A stretch of DNA of 64,000 bases from Eretmocerus hayati (lineage: Eukaryota > Arthropoda > Insecta > Hymenoptera > Aphelinidae): the NCBI GenBank assembly GCA_029851415.1, contig CM056742.1, forward strand, positions 192,181,344 to 192,245,343, given 5' to 3'. This document shows, piece by piece, positions 35,556 through 46,508 of the stretch (its first letter is position 1; each line of letters starts with the position of its first letter). The notes beneath the pieces are model-generated. The model searched no databases and had not been told where the DNA came from. It saw nothing but the letters and a program-made list of their open reading frames with translations. The position numbers were made by a program, and so were the translations under genes.

Positions 35556-36450
35556 AATGCCAGACATGCAGACGCCGCTTTGGTCGCGCTCATCGAGAGG
35601 CGCTCCTCTACGAAGAAGACATACACGAGAGCTTGCTAGGTACCATGAATTTTTCCCGTGCATCAGATGGGAGCGAAACGAGGCAGACGCCAAACCTGAC
35701 CACGCTCGCTCATTTGCGCGCCTCTATAGTGAAGAAATGATCGCGTGTCTGCTGCTCGCCATCAATTCTCTCCGTACATCAGACGGGAGCGGAACGAAGC
35801 TTACCTGCAGGCGCCAACTTTTCTGCGCACACTCAGCCACGAGCCCGCATAGCAAAAAAATAGACGCGTGCCCGCTGCCCGATATCAGTCTTCCCCGTAC
35901 ATGCAGACGTCACTTTGGACGCGCTCATTCAGCCGCGTGCCTCTACGAAGACATACACAAGAGTTTGCTGAGTGCCGTCAGTTTTGCTCGGGCATCAAAC
36001 GGAAGTGGAATGAAGCCGAAGAACGGATGGCCACCAAAACGAGCTCACTTCATCTCGGCCTCCTACGTCGGAGATATAAACGAGTGCTTGGTGCTCGCCA
36101 TCAGTCTTACCGATGCATCAGAAAATAGCGGAGTAATAGCAGACCTGCAGACGGTAATATGGTCAGGTACATTGAGCCACGCGCTTGGATGGAGAAGACA
36201 TATACGCGAACTTGCTGCTCGCCATCAGTCTGCCTCGTACATCGGGCAAACGGAACGAGGTAGACCCGCAGACGCGAACTTATCTGCGCACAATCAGCCA
36301 CGAGCTTCTATAGCGAAAAGATAGACACGTGCCCGCTGCTCGCCATCAGTCTTTCCCGTACATCAGACGGGAGCAGAGCGCTGCCAGACATGCAGACGCT
36401 GCTTTGGACGTGCTCATTCAGCCGCGCGCCTCTACGAAAGAGACATCATC
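35556..36450. repeat. Degenerate satellite, ~120-bp period, about seven units
   Basis: Landmarks such as CATCAGACGGGAGC recur at about 35661, 35777, 35992, 36115, 36240 and 36362. Units also share GCTTTGGACG, GCTCATTCAGCCGCG, CCTCTACGAAG, GACATACACG and GCTCGCCATCAGTCT. A 255-codon plus-strand frame crosses it, but successive units are in different frames, so I treat that frame as a by-product of GC-rich repeats. Confidence 0.85.
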
Positions 36451-36671
36451 AACAAGTGCAGTTCAACAGTCACAGAGGAGTAATTCCACGCGAAATTGAC
36501 ACAAAAAGGGTCATGTCTCGGGTCTTTTTCTAAGTATTTTTAATCGATTCTATGGTCCAAAACATGGACTTTCAACTTACTATGAGGTCCAAAAACAACT
36601 TTTCGGGCACATGCTGAGAATTCTTGAAAATGATGTAAAATCCTTATTTTCAAAATTCCAGCAATTTTATA

Positions 36672-38605
36672 TTCGCTTTTATGGAACTCGGCCGCGGCCG
36701 GGCGGAATCTTGTCACCAAAATCTATGTGTGACCGCGTCAATGATTACGGTTTGCGTGCATTTGTGTTAGTTTCGGGCTCTGCGCATTTCAACATTGTGT
36801 CAACGCAAAACGGGTCACTGCCGGACCTCTCTCTCTCTCTCTCTTTCTCATTGCATTGCGCGCGATCAGCAAGAGCCTCGCTTTAGAATATCACAGCAGT
36901 CGACGCAACTTGTAGACTCTTCGCAAACCCTAAAAATTTCTTTCTTTCTAGTTTTGATTAATCAAAACATAATGATTATCGAGAAATAGAAATGTTCTCT
37001 CTGAGAATATGCCTATAACAAGTATAAAAAACTGCCTGTAGGACCCATAACCTCCTCGAAGTGCTGCCACTGCCACGTGATGCTGTCCTGTCAAGCCTAA
37101 ACTGCTGCTGGTTGTGTTGCTGCTTTTAGTGCTGTTATTGTGATGATTGGATGTTTCTCAGTTTTCAGCAGTTTTCAGAGTGCGGTCGATCTTCCCTAAC
37201 TATTGGATTCTTACAAGTTTTCTGCATGCGGCCTCGCTATACCATGGTCTTATCAAAAGTTTCTCTCTACCACGTGGGACCAATAAGTTTGTGATGAGTG
37301 TTGGCAGATAAAAAATAATAGGTACCTCTAAGAGTTGAATGGTTTCATCTTTTCGCAAGCTCTGCGAGAAAGTTGGGGCCTCGGTGTACAATCAAGTTTC
37401 GTGGTGTATGTACAGTAAGCGCACTGAACCAGAGTCCTGGTCTTCAAATCATGAAGCACAATCAAGGTGATAAGTGATATTTCGTGAGACACTGTGTGCT
37501 TCTTGATTTGTCATTGAAATCAGACTTTCTCCTTACTGTTAGTATTGTTTGCTTCAAGAAACTTCAGATGAATGACGGAAAGGACTACATTCAATTGAAA
37601 TAGTCACAATGGCTCTACGCGTTATGAACTTGTTCATTTGAACCATTGAGGATGCTTCCTGCCATTTCTTGATGCATCACAGAGATTCAACAGTCTCTTT
37701 TGGTTGAATTTTCATGGGCCCAGTCATTAAAGTGTAGCATACCATGTTATACTGGGCTCAAGACTCATTCCATTTCTAATAAATTTCACTCTACTGATTT
37801 AGGAATATGATCATCCATGTTCGAGCTTTGGCATGTGATGTATCATATGATCTTAACGGATGGAGATGTCCTGATGATAAATTAATATATCATTGGATGT
37901 TTCACATTCTAGTGATGAGGGTAACACAACCTCTTAAATGTGATTTAACTGTAACTTGTGAGTCAATTCAGAATAATTGGTTTGCTCAACATGAGATGAG
38001 GAATTATTTCTGATCAGCCATAGCTGACTGAGTTATCCCACTTCTTATCAATTTGCACTCTTGAAGCGCTTGAGCAATGATGAATACCCAAGGAATCTTA
38101 AGAATAATATCTCAACATTCTGGCTGATATTAATATCCTTCGTTCATGTTCTATATTCCAAGCGATTAGGATAAAACTGAAATTGAGAAAATAAAATAAT
38201 TAAAGAAAACATTTTAAAAATTCGCCTTCATGTGAACTTTTAAGCATGATAGCATGTCAAAATCTGAAGAATATGAAAACTGTTATTTACGTTCCTGTCA
38301 TGAACAAAGAGTAAGTCAGTTGACATCCAGCTTCACGAATTCCATGATTTCGAGATATCAGAATGGTAAAAGCGTGGGTTGTAAACTTGACACATCAAGA
38401 GTAGTTTTCATCAATCAACCCACGCTTTTACCATTTTGATATCTCGGAATCATGGAATTCGTGAAGCTGGACGTCAACTGACTTACTCTTTGTTTATGAC
38501 AGAAACGTAGATAAGAGTTTTCATTTTCTTCAGATTTTGACATGCTATCATGCTTAACAGTTCACATAAAAGCGAATTTTTAATATGTTTTTTTTTGATT
38601 ATTTT
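36672..38605. mobile_element. Insert in the left arm of Fb2
   Basis: The sequence unmatched in the right arm starts with ATTCGCTTTTATGGAACT. Its right part is the hairpin H1, whose end reads AGTTCACATAAAAGCGAAT; the two are inverted copies with a one-base indel. The insert may thus be a longer relative of the H hairpin family, about 1.9 kb. The middle (36690-38180) has a CT microsatellite near 36826-36845 and otherwise unremarkable AT-rich sequence with no gene recognised. Confidence 0.55.
38216..38581. repeat. Hairpin element H1 (366 bp)
   Basis: The arms pair over about 165 bp with a ~35-bp loop. The outer ends are AAAAATTCGCCTTCATGTGA and, inverted, AAAAATTCGCTTTTATGTGA. The flanking AT-rich sequence also pairs weakly outward. 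The centre contains CCCACGCTTTTACCATTTT, inverted on the other arm. It shares ends with H2 at 44312. Confidence 0.82.
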
Positions 38606-39817
38606 TTTCACTAAAATGCAAATAAGTCAAGTTTGCTTCCAGATAGAGACACGTGGTTCACAGCATCTGAAAGGTCTCCAAAAATCTATCGAAATTCATT
38701 CCTAGAACTTGATTTTGAGGTTACGTACACTATTGTCGAGCAAAAAGTCGAAAAACACAAGAACATTAATTTCTCGGAAAGCCATCTTCTTTTATTTCAG
38801 AAAATTTGCCATTTGATGTAAAATTATGTGCTCGCCCAGAATAGAATGGTCCTGACCATTTTTTTGAGTCTTAAAGCCTATTTTTGCTATTTTTTGCGAA
38901 TTAGTTTTTCAAGCGATGGGAAATCGTCTGTTTTTTGCGCATGCGCAGGAATTTTGGTTCTTGAAACCAATTCCATTTGAAAGCCAAGAAAATTTCCTTC
39001 AAAATGTTTACTTTACACAGTCAATCCCATCAACTTGGCTCGGAGCTACAACGTATGAAAGATGGAGCTTCAGCCCGAGTGCATCGATAGGCAAAGGCAT
39101 CGTCCGCGAATCTCACTCAATGCTGTCTCCGACCACCTCTTGGTCGTTGCCGACATTCATTGGTCTTCTGCACGTTGTAGCTTCGGTCTCACTTGATAGA
39201 ATTGTCTTGGTCGAGAGGTCATTTTGAAGGAAATTTTCTTGGCTTTTTGATGCAATTCGTTTCAAGAACCCAAATTCCTGCGCATGCGCAGAAAACAGAC
39301 GATTTCCCATCGCTTGAAATACTGATTTGCGAAAAATAGTTAAAATAGGCTATAGGACTCAAGAGAAATGTTCGGGACCATTTTTTCCGTAAGAGCTCAA
39401 AATTTTACATCAACTCTCAAATTTTTAGAAATAAAAAAGATGGCTTTTCGACAAATTAATGTTTTCGTGTTTTTCAACTTTTTGCTCGACAATAGTGTAC
39501 GTAATCTCAAAATCGAGTTCTGAGAATGCATTTCAATAGATTTTTGGAAACCTTTCGAATCCCGTGAACCGCGTGTCTTCATCTGCAAGCAGACTCGACT
39601 TGTTCGCATTTTAGTGAAAAAAGTTGCTGGAATTTTGAGAAAAAGGATTTTACATCATTTTCAAAAATTGTCGCCATGGAACCAAAAAATTTCTTTTGGT
39701 CCTCATGGTAATTCGAGAGTCCATGTTTTGGACCATGGAATCGATTAACAATACTTAGGAAAAGACCCGAGACATGACCCTTTTTCGTCGGTCTGTTTCG
39801 CGTGGAACTACTCAGAG

Positions 39818-41992
39818 GGTAAGTAGATTATTTCACATCGAATCAGTAATCATAAACCAATATACTCCATGTCTACTTCCTTCATTCACTGCATGTCCAT
39901 CGCTCAAACATTGTTTCGTCGGAAAATAGTGAAATAATAACAATTCTATAATATATTGTCTCGATTCTCGTCACAAGAGCTACTGTTCAATATTGGACGT
40001 ATTTTATTCCTTTCTCTCTCCTCTTACAGGCACAGTTGGAGTCATAGCAAGATCTCACGCCTACCATATGAGGAAATGGTCGGTTCCTAATCATCCACAT
40101 CCGTTCCAACGAAGCTTGTCGATCGTCGAAGTACAGCACAATCACATGGACTAGGACATGAAAATACAGCCGCTGATCGTGAATCCTAATTGAAGTCCAA
40201 ACCAAGAAACAGTTCAATCGGGATGCGGTACTTTGAAATGTGAGTTAAAATCATCCACCCCTGTTACAAAAGAACTGAACATAACTTTTGATTAGATGTA
40301 CAGATATGCATGAATATTTTCCAAGTTTTTACTACGAATATTTAAATCACTTAAAAACGTCGTAACGTTGTAATTCACATTATCTCATTGAAGATATTTA
40401 GATAGACTCTCCATATTTTGCTCAGAAATTTAAGTCATTGCTATAATCATACTAAACAATTAGAATATTTTGATATTCAGCCTGCTCACATCATTCAACT
40501 CGAGCTAATGTTGTTGCTCAAGAGGATCAAGTTATGCCCGTCACACATTTTTCTAAAAAACTTTACAACAACATCACACTCCTCACATTTCTGTGAGCAT
40601 CCATTATAATCACAAGTTGCAACAGTACTGTATGATGCCATGCCTTGCATAGAGATCGAGACTTTTATCTCTGAGATCGACATAGTACGAATTACTGTTG
40701 CCTAGCTACTGTAAATATAAAAGAGTCAGACTCACTAGAGATGGTGGAAAACAGCACAGTATACCAACGCCGCTCTTCAAAACGGGGTTGCTGGATTTCC
40801 TCTGTTCTGAATATAGATTTTTTGGCCCGATATTGGGAAACCAAATAGCGTGTCAGTTCTTTCTGAACGTGTATCCTTCAACTTCTGTGATGAAGAGTTA
40901 CATTGCTACTCAAAACAAAAAATACTTCATAATCACACGTCAATTTCACCTCATATACTCACAACGGGGATGATAAACGATCAAGTTTCTTGATTTCAGT
41001 AAAATTCAAATCACCTCAGACTCATGGGCAACATAATAAATTATGTAGTCCAAAAAATCAAGGACTCTTTTGAAATTCAAATCTTTCAGTTTGTTATTCC
41101 ATATGAAAAACTTCCGTGATCTAAGAAAACATTAGTGATTATCTTATGTCAATGTCAATCATTAACAATCCCGATCGATTGATTCATTTCTCACTTTATG
41201 ACTTCATTGATCAAGATATATTAGACCCAGTCGAAACAGTCACTTTTCATTTTCGAAAATTTAGCATCACACTACTTTTCCGCCTCAAAAGACAATGAAT
41301 AGTGAGTCCTAGAATTCATCTCTCACTAATTAAGGAAAATAACGATCTGGTTGTTAAGATTCTTCCAGTCACCCCCTCCCCCCTGTTAATCCAATCTTCC
41401 TCCGACATCGAATTTCACCAAGTAAATTGGCAATCTTCCACATTCCAAGTAATTGTTGAATTCTAACTTCAAAACAATCAGATGAATGTATATTATGCAA
41501 TCTTTTCAATTTGATTACATTTCATTATATTAGACCAATCATTCTTTTCAAAGTCAGATCCTTAGCTCTTGAATCATTTCGAATAATCGCAGGGTTCGAA
41601 AAAAATATCCATCTCATTGTGGACGATTAGTAATTTTCCAATCTTGATCATATCATCTGTTACTCAAAAGAGTCGAATATTGTCATAATCATTCTCCACA
41701 ACAATCAGTACAACCTTCACAAGATAAGGATTGTCCTATTTCGAATGCCAAAAAAAAACAAACGGTATTAAATACCATTTAGATATATTAATTTCGAACA
41801 CCAGAATAACGTCACATCTGAAAGTGAGGCAGCCTCGTAAACCGTGAAGAGTTACTCGGCTACCTTCGATGCTGACAATGACGGTGTCTCGAATTCTTAA
41901 GAAAGTCAGTAAAAGAATACCATAAAATTGTGTCCTGTATGCACGTAATACGAATATCTGAACAAAATTCATAAAAATCGGTTGCACCACAC
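39818..41992. other. No recognisable gene
   Basis: AT-rich sequence with short frames only. No domain, RNA gene or repeat structure recognised. Confidence 0.5.
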
Positions 41993-42059
41993 CTTTGCCA
42001 ACTGATTCGGAAGCTTGGGCTGTGTTCGGAAGGGCTCCGTGAGACCCATCAGCAACCAT
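41993..42059 (-). CDS. Possible first coding exon of an unknown gene
   Basis: A minus-strand ATG (42059) in good context (AAGATGG) opens MVADGSHGALPNTAQASESV, then GK. A GTGTGG donor-like sequence follows at 41992, or the frame may simply read on to 41736. A TATAAAA box lies about 135 bp upstream. No family is recognised, and the peptide is too short to judge coding potential. Confidence 0.3.
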
Positions 42060-43152
42060 CTTCGCGGCAAGAATTAGTAGCAAATCGAATATATAATATC
42101 AACGTACAAATACATATAATAAAATCGAAAATTCATAGATAAAAAAACTTCAAAGACACGTCAAAAATACGCAACGACACTTAAACACGTGTTTTATACA
42201 TCGCGGAAAAATCTAGGGACATTTGATTTCGCCTAGAAACTTTTCCTGCCGTCAAGTTGGCAACACTAATTCTGATTTTTACGTTGGCAACCCTGATATA
42301 GGGGTTTTGGGAGGGGAGGGGACCCTGCGTGTCTCTTAATTTAGATAATATGATATTCATTGCCGAGGAAAGAGTGATGGGACTTCACTTATCACACAAG
42401 AAAGAAATCAAAACATCATTGCGGCCCTCTAAATGGGTTCGAGTAGCCTGTCACAAATATCATCAAGGTAGGTCGAACGCTTTGATCCCGCCCGCTGCAT
42501 GCCACGAGCATCCTGAGCCGGACGCGGGGCCGCGTGATGTCCTCACGAGTCCATTTGGTCTCTCCGTGTTGGAGTACCTGTTGAGGCCGCATTTGCTTGC
42601 TATAGGGAAGGTTCAAATCTTCATTTTCAGACGTTCTCCGCTCGTGACCACCGAGTTCTCGTTATAGGCGACGTCGTTACAAACGAGGCTCTTCTCATTG
42701 ACTCACTATGGCAGCCAACCAAACTCCCAGAATAAGCTCATTATAACCGAGGTAGACTACACAGTGATGTGTATTTGAATCTATGTATCTGTCTTGTCTG
42801 CACTTCCGGGAGTGCACAGATAGATCACTGTACTTACAGAGGTGCAACCACCAACAATTTTACACTTTCATAATTCATTCAACACCACAAAGAACCATAA
42901 CAATTACATAACGTGAGTATATTAGTGATGTCTGTATCGAGATATGATCTGTGCAATAGTCGTCATAACTTTTTAAAAAGTACACCCACAATCAGTATGG
43001 TGAAACTCTATAATATAACTTCTTGGACAAATTGCGAATTGACTATCTCAGCATGAATTTTATTATAACAGGTTGAAAATGAAGAATTATGAGAATGACT
43101 TATCACCCGTGTGACTGGTGTGATAATAATTATGAGGTTTGTAGTTCAACTA
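42060..43152. other. No gene; short LTR-like similarity
   Basis: Contains 42354-42395, which resembles the reverse complement of the gypsy LTR start (TTGCCGAGGA, AGAGTGATGGGACTT, TCACA) for about 40 bp only. A GC-rich stretch (42480-42600) has no recognised content. Confidence 0.4.
42192..42198 (-). promoter_or_regulatory. TATA box candidate
   Basis: TATAAAA on the minus strand, about 135 bp upstream of the ATG at 42059. Transcription would start near 42163. This is a common heptamer in AT-rich DNA, so the call rests on position only. Confidence 0.3.
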
Positions 43153-43924
43153 CAGTATCGTGCAAAAATTCCTGAACGGTTGTATGACATCCTCTCTTAC
43201 AAAAACGTCGATTGCTCAAGCGCGATTTGATGTAGAGGAATTGAGTTTTAAGAATAGCATCTTGAAGATGAGAAAAAATGCTAACCTTTTGTGGATTTTG
43301 ATTTTTCTCTCATCCCTTTTTGGTACCTCAAATAATTGATGTGATTCGAAGGATTTCGGGGAGAAAATCGTTTTTACTATATGGGCTGTAGTTTGGACGC
43401 GGATAAAGATAGAACAATTCTGCAAAAAGCATCTTGAAGAGCGGAAAAAATGCCATTTGCGATGATTTTTTGGTTATTTTTTACGTCGTGCCAATAACAT
43501 TGTGAGAGCTCTAAAAGTAGCCAAAACCGTAGTTTTTTGCCATTTTCTGCTGTTTTGGCCCGTATTTCATTGGAAATTGAAAAATCTGGCTACTCTGAGA
43601 GCTCTCACACTCTTATTCGCACGACGTAAAGAAAATTTTCGCTCTTCAAGGTGCTCTTTGCAAGATTATTCTATCTTTATCTGCGTCCAAATAACAGGTC
43701 ATAGAATATAAACGATTTTTCCCCCGAAATCCTTGAAATTACATCAGCTATGGGAGGTACCAAGAAGAGCTGAGAGAAAAATCAAAAACTACAAGAAGTT
43801 AGCATTTTTTTCATCTTCAAGATGCTTTTTTCAAAATTCATCTACATCAATCTGGGCTCGAGCAATCGACGTTTTTGCAAGAGAGGATTTCATACCACCG
43901 TTCAGGAATTTTTGCACGGTACTG
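43153..43924. mobile_element. Tc1/mariner-like hairpin MITE (772 bp)
   Basis: The ends read CAGTATCGTGCAAAAATTCC on the left and CAGTACCGTGCAAAAATTCC inverted on the right. CAGTRCCGTGCAAAA-type ends are typical of Tc1-like transposons, which insert at TA. TA precedes the left end, but the right flank is TG, so the duplication may be mutated. The arms pair over about 340 bp with a short spacer. No transposase. Confidence 0.75.
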
Positions 43925-44311
43925 TGGTACAGAATGACGAGGTGTTATGGAATTTGTAAATTAATATGTGATGAATTTGCAGGCGCTTGATGAGCGCGGA
44001 AAACAGACACCGGTTGAACATTTGATTCAATCATTTGGTTAAACTTTTCCAAACATAAAGTTCACAGTGCAGTTTCAGAGCGAAAGGGACTCTCAGATGT
44101 TGCAGCTCTACCAAAAACTGTTCTATGTTATTCCAAAATTTGAGGCAATCGGAGGAATGGTCATCCATATCCTGCCTCGAGTGAGAACCGGGAAGGTTCA
44201 TAATTTCCGGAAAGAATCCAATTTTTATGAGAAAAAAAAAACATATCTCGGGACCTATCGAAGTGGGGAATTCTATTCAAAAACAGGAAAAATAATTCAG
44301 AAAATACTTTT

Positions 44312-44663
44312 AAAAATTCGCTTTCATGTGAACTGTTAAATATAGTCGCAACTTAAAATGTGAAATTAGTCTTAGAACCGTCACTTGTTCCTGGCTTATA
44401 CTTTGGCTGAGACGATTTCACGTGGTCCAAAATTTTCATAACTTGGTTCAAATTTGATGGAAGCGTGAGTTGGATGTCGAAAACTACTATTGATGAATCA
44501 TATCTACAACCCACGCTTTTATCATTTTCAAACCTATGGAAATTTTGAAGCACGTGAAATCGTCTCAGCCGAAGTATAAGCCAGAAACAAGTGACGGGTC
44601 TAAGACTATTTTCACATTTTGAGTTGCGACTATATTCAACAGTTCACATAAAAGCGAATTTTT
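44312..44663. repeat. Hairpin element H2 (352 bp)
   Basis: Ends are AAAAATTCGCTTTCATGTGA and, inverted, AAAAATTCGCTTTTATGTGA, the same as H1. The centre again has CCCACGCTTTTA. The internal arm sequence otherwise differs from H1. It is a second member of the family. Confidence 0.82.
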
Positions 44664-45983
44664 CAAATTATTTTTTAAATTATTTTATTTTCACCATTTT
44701 ACACGTACACTGTGGTCTTTGTCTGTTATGGCGATATCTATCTTGATGAAAAGTACTCTCTCAAATCATAACATCTGTTCTGATGAGAAACAATTTTCAA
44801 TCAAATTAGGAAGTGTCAAAGAACGAAATTTTAATATTTGAGCACCAATGTGCCAACTACGAATTTCGCTTCTAAAGGTTCTATAACATACATATTACAA
44901 CTCTTTGGAACGTATAGAGTATGAATTCACTAGCACATGTATGTAAATTTTCTCACTCATCAGTGCCATGAGAATAACATGGAAACCCTGGTATCAGGAA
45001 ATAAAACTATGTATTTTCGAAAATACACGGAACTTGACATTTGTCACTAAAATTGATCTCGATGAATGGTTCGAGCTACAGTCTTCGGGCTTTGATTCGG
45101 CCATCAGATACCTGGCAAAATGCAGGCTAAGACCTTTGCAGTGGGTCGCACTAGTAAGGCAGGGAACTGGCATAAAAATTAAGCAAGCGTAGACTTTCTT
45201 CAAAACGTATTCAGTGAAAAAATTAAAATCAATTTTTTTCGATACTCTGGACCATGAAAAATGTACGCCTCACGATGAACTTTGCGAAAAAATTAGCGCG
45301 GAAAGACTTGAAATGAAGTAAATTCACTTTCATCGCGGAAAACTGAACGAGTTAAATTTTTGGCAAATTTGCGCCACGAAATGTACGAGCTCAGCGTGCA
45401 CATGAAGAATGGGATTTCGGTACTTGTAACTTGAGGACTTGATACTCACGAAGATCGAAAATAAGAAAATTCACAAGGCACGGAACTGACATTTAGACTC
45501 ATGTTGAAATGATAATTTTTCGGGTAATCCTGGATCGAAAGGCCCATGATGGAGCGAGAAACAGCACCAAAAATAAATATACAACAACAACTAATTGTAT
45601 GATTTTTCTTCTCAAGTGTGGTAAGGGTTTGCATAAGGTGGTTCGCATTGTTCTGAAGTTTCCACCGGACTATATTCATATTAAGATGCTCCCAAAGAAA
45701 GAAAAGATCCCATAAAAGGACGTCACTGTATTTTTGAATTTTGAAGAGCGAATACTCTTATTATTATTTATGCAACATCTTATGCCTCGTCTTTATATGC
45801 ATTGTAACTCCGTAAAGAACCTATAGATATTATGTACGAGAGATCCACCCGTGTTTGTTTACAATCTCGGCGCGTCGATGAGATAAGCGTGCAAGATATA
45901 GATATACTCCATCACGCAAGTTACGTGGATCGTTTAGTGCGGCCGCAATAAAACTCAACGCGCGATAGGATGACTTCGTCATC
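44664..45983. other. No recognisable gene
   Basis: AT-rich sequence. A 74-codon plus-strand frame (44968-45192) has no recognised similarity. TGACTTCGTCATCA palindrome at 45970, directly before the next hairpin. Confidence 0.5.
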
Positions 45984-46508
45984 AAATAAAATTGGTAAAA
46001 AAAAACTTTTTAAGCTTCGCTTAATCAAGAAGGTTGTATTTAAAAAAAACGACTCAAAATGTGACAATAATTTCATTCCCTCCTGGCTCCACCGCATGTT
46101 TAAAGGAACCTCATATATTTCAAAATCATCCTAATCATCATTACATTCTATTTTGTACTACATTCCATAAAAGCGTGAGGTGCTTCAATCGAAATTTCGC
46201 AGTATATTGGAGTTGTATTGAGCATTAATGAGGCATTTTATCAATAAAAAATATTTGAGATTTGTTGAGTGCTACAAGTTGGTTGCATGGGTCTCATTTT
46301 TGATAAGGCACCTCACGCTTTTATGGAATGTAGTACAAAATAGAATGTAATGATGATTAGGATGATTTTGAAATATATGAGGTTCCTTTAAACATGCGGT
46401 GGAGCCAGGAGGGAATGAAATTATTGTCACATTTTGAGTCGTTTTTTTTAAATACAACCTTCTTGATTAAGCGAAGCTTAAAAAGTTTTTTTTTTACCAA
46501 TTTTATTT
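45984..46508. repeat. Hairpin element (525 bp)
   Basis: The arms (about 45984-46174 and 46304-46508) are nearly perfect reverse complements, starting AAATAAAATTGGTAAAAAAA. The spacer is about 130 bp. The identical peptides seen on both strands come from the palindrome and are not genes. Confidence 0.87.

Larger units (their letters stand above)
36478..39813. mobile_element. Foldback element Fb2 (interrupted in its left arm)
   Basis: The ends are GAGTAATTCCACGCGAAA and the reverse complement ending in GAACTACTC. The direct repeat AGAG lies on both sides (36474-36477 and 39814-39817). The right arm (about 39215-39813) pairs with 36478-36671 and then with 38606-39020, so the left arm has an insert of about 1.93 kb at 36672-38605. 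The shared blocks TCGATTCTATGGTCCAAAA (36544) and GCGCATGCGCAGGAATTT (38939, inverted near 39277) make it a relative of Fb1. Spacer is about 190 bp. Confidence 0.87.

Noticed and set aside
35557..36324. 255-codon plus-strand frame
   Set aside because: It runs through a ~120-bp degenerate satellite whose units fall in different frames, so the peptide does not repeat as a coding repeat would.
42354..42395. Solo LTR of the gypsy family
   Set aside because: Only about 40 bp resemble the LTR start; the rest of the LTR and the second end are absent.
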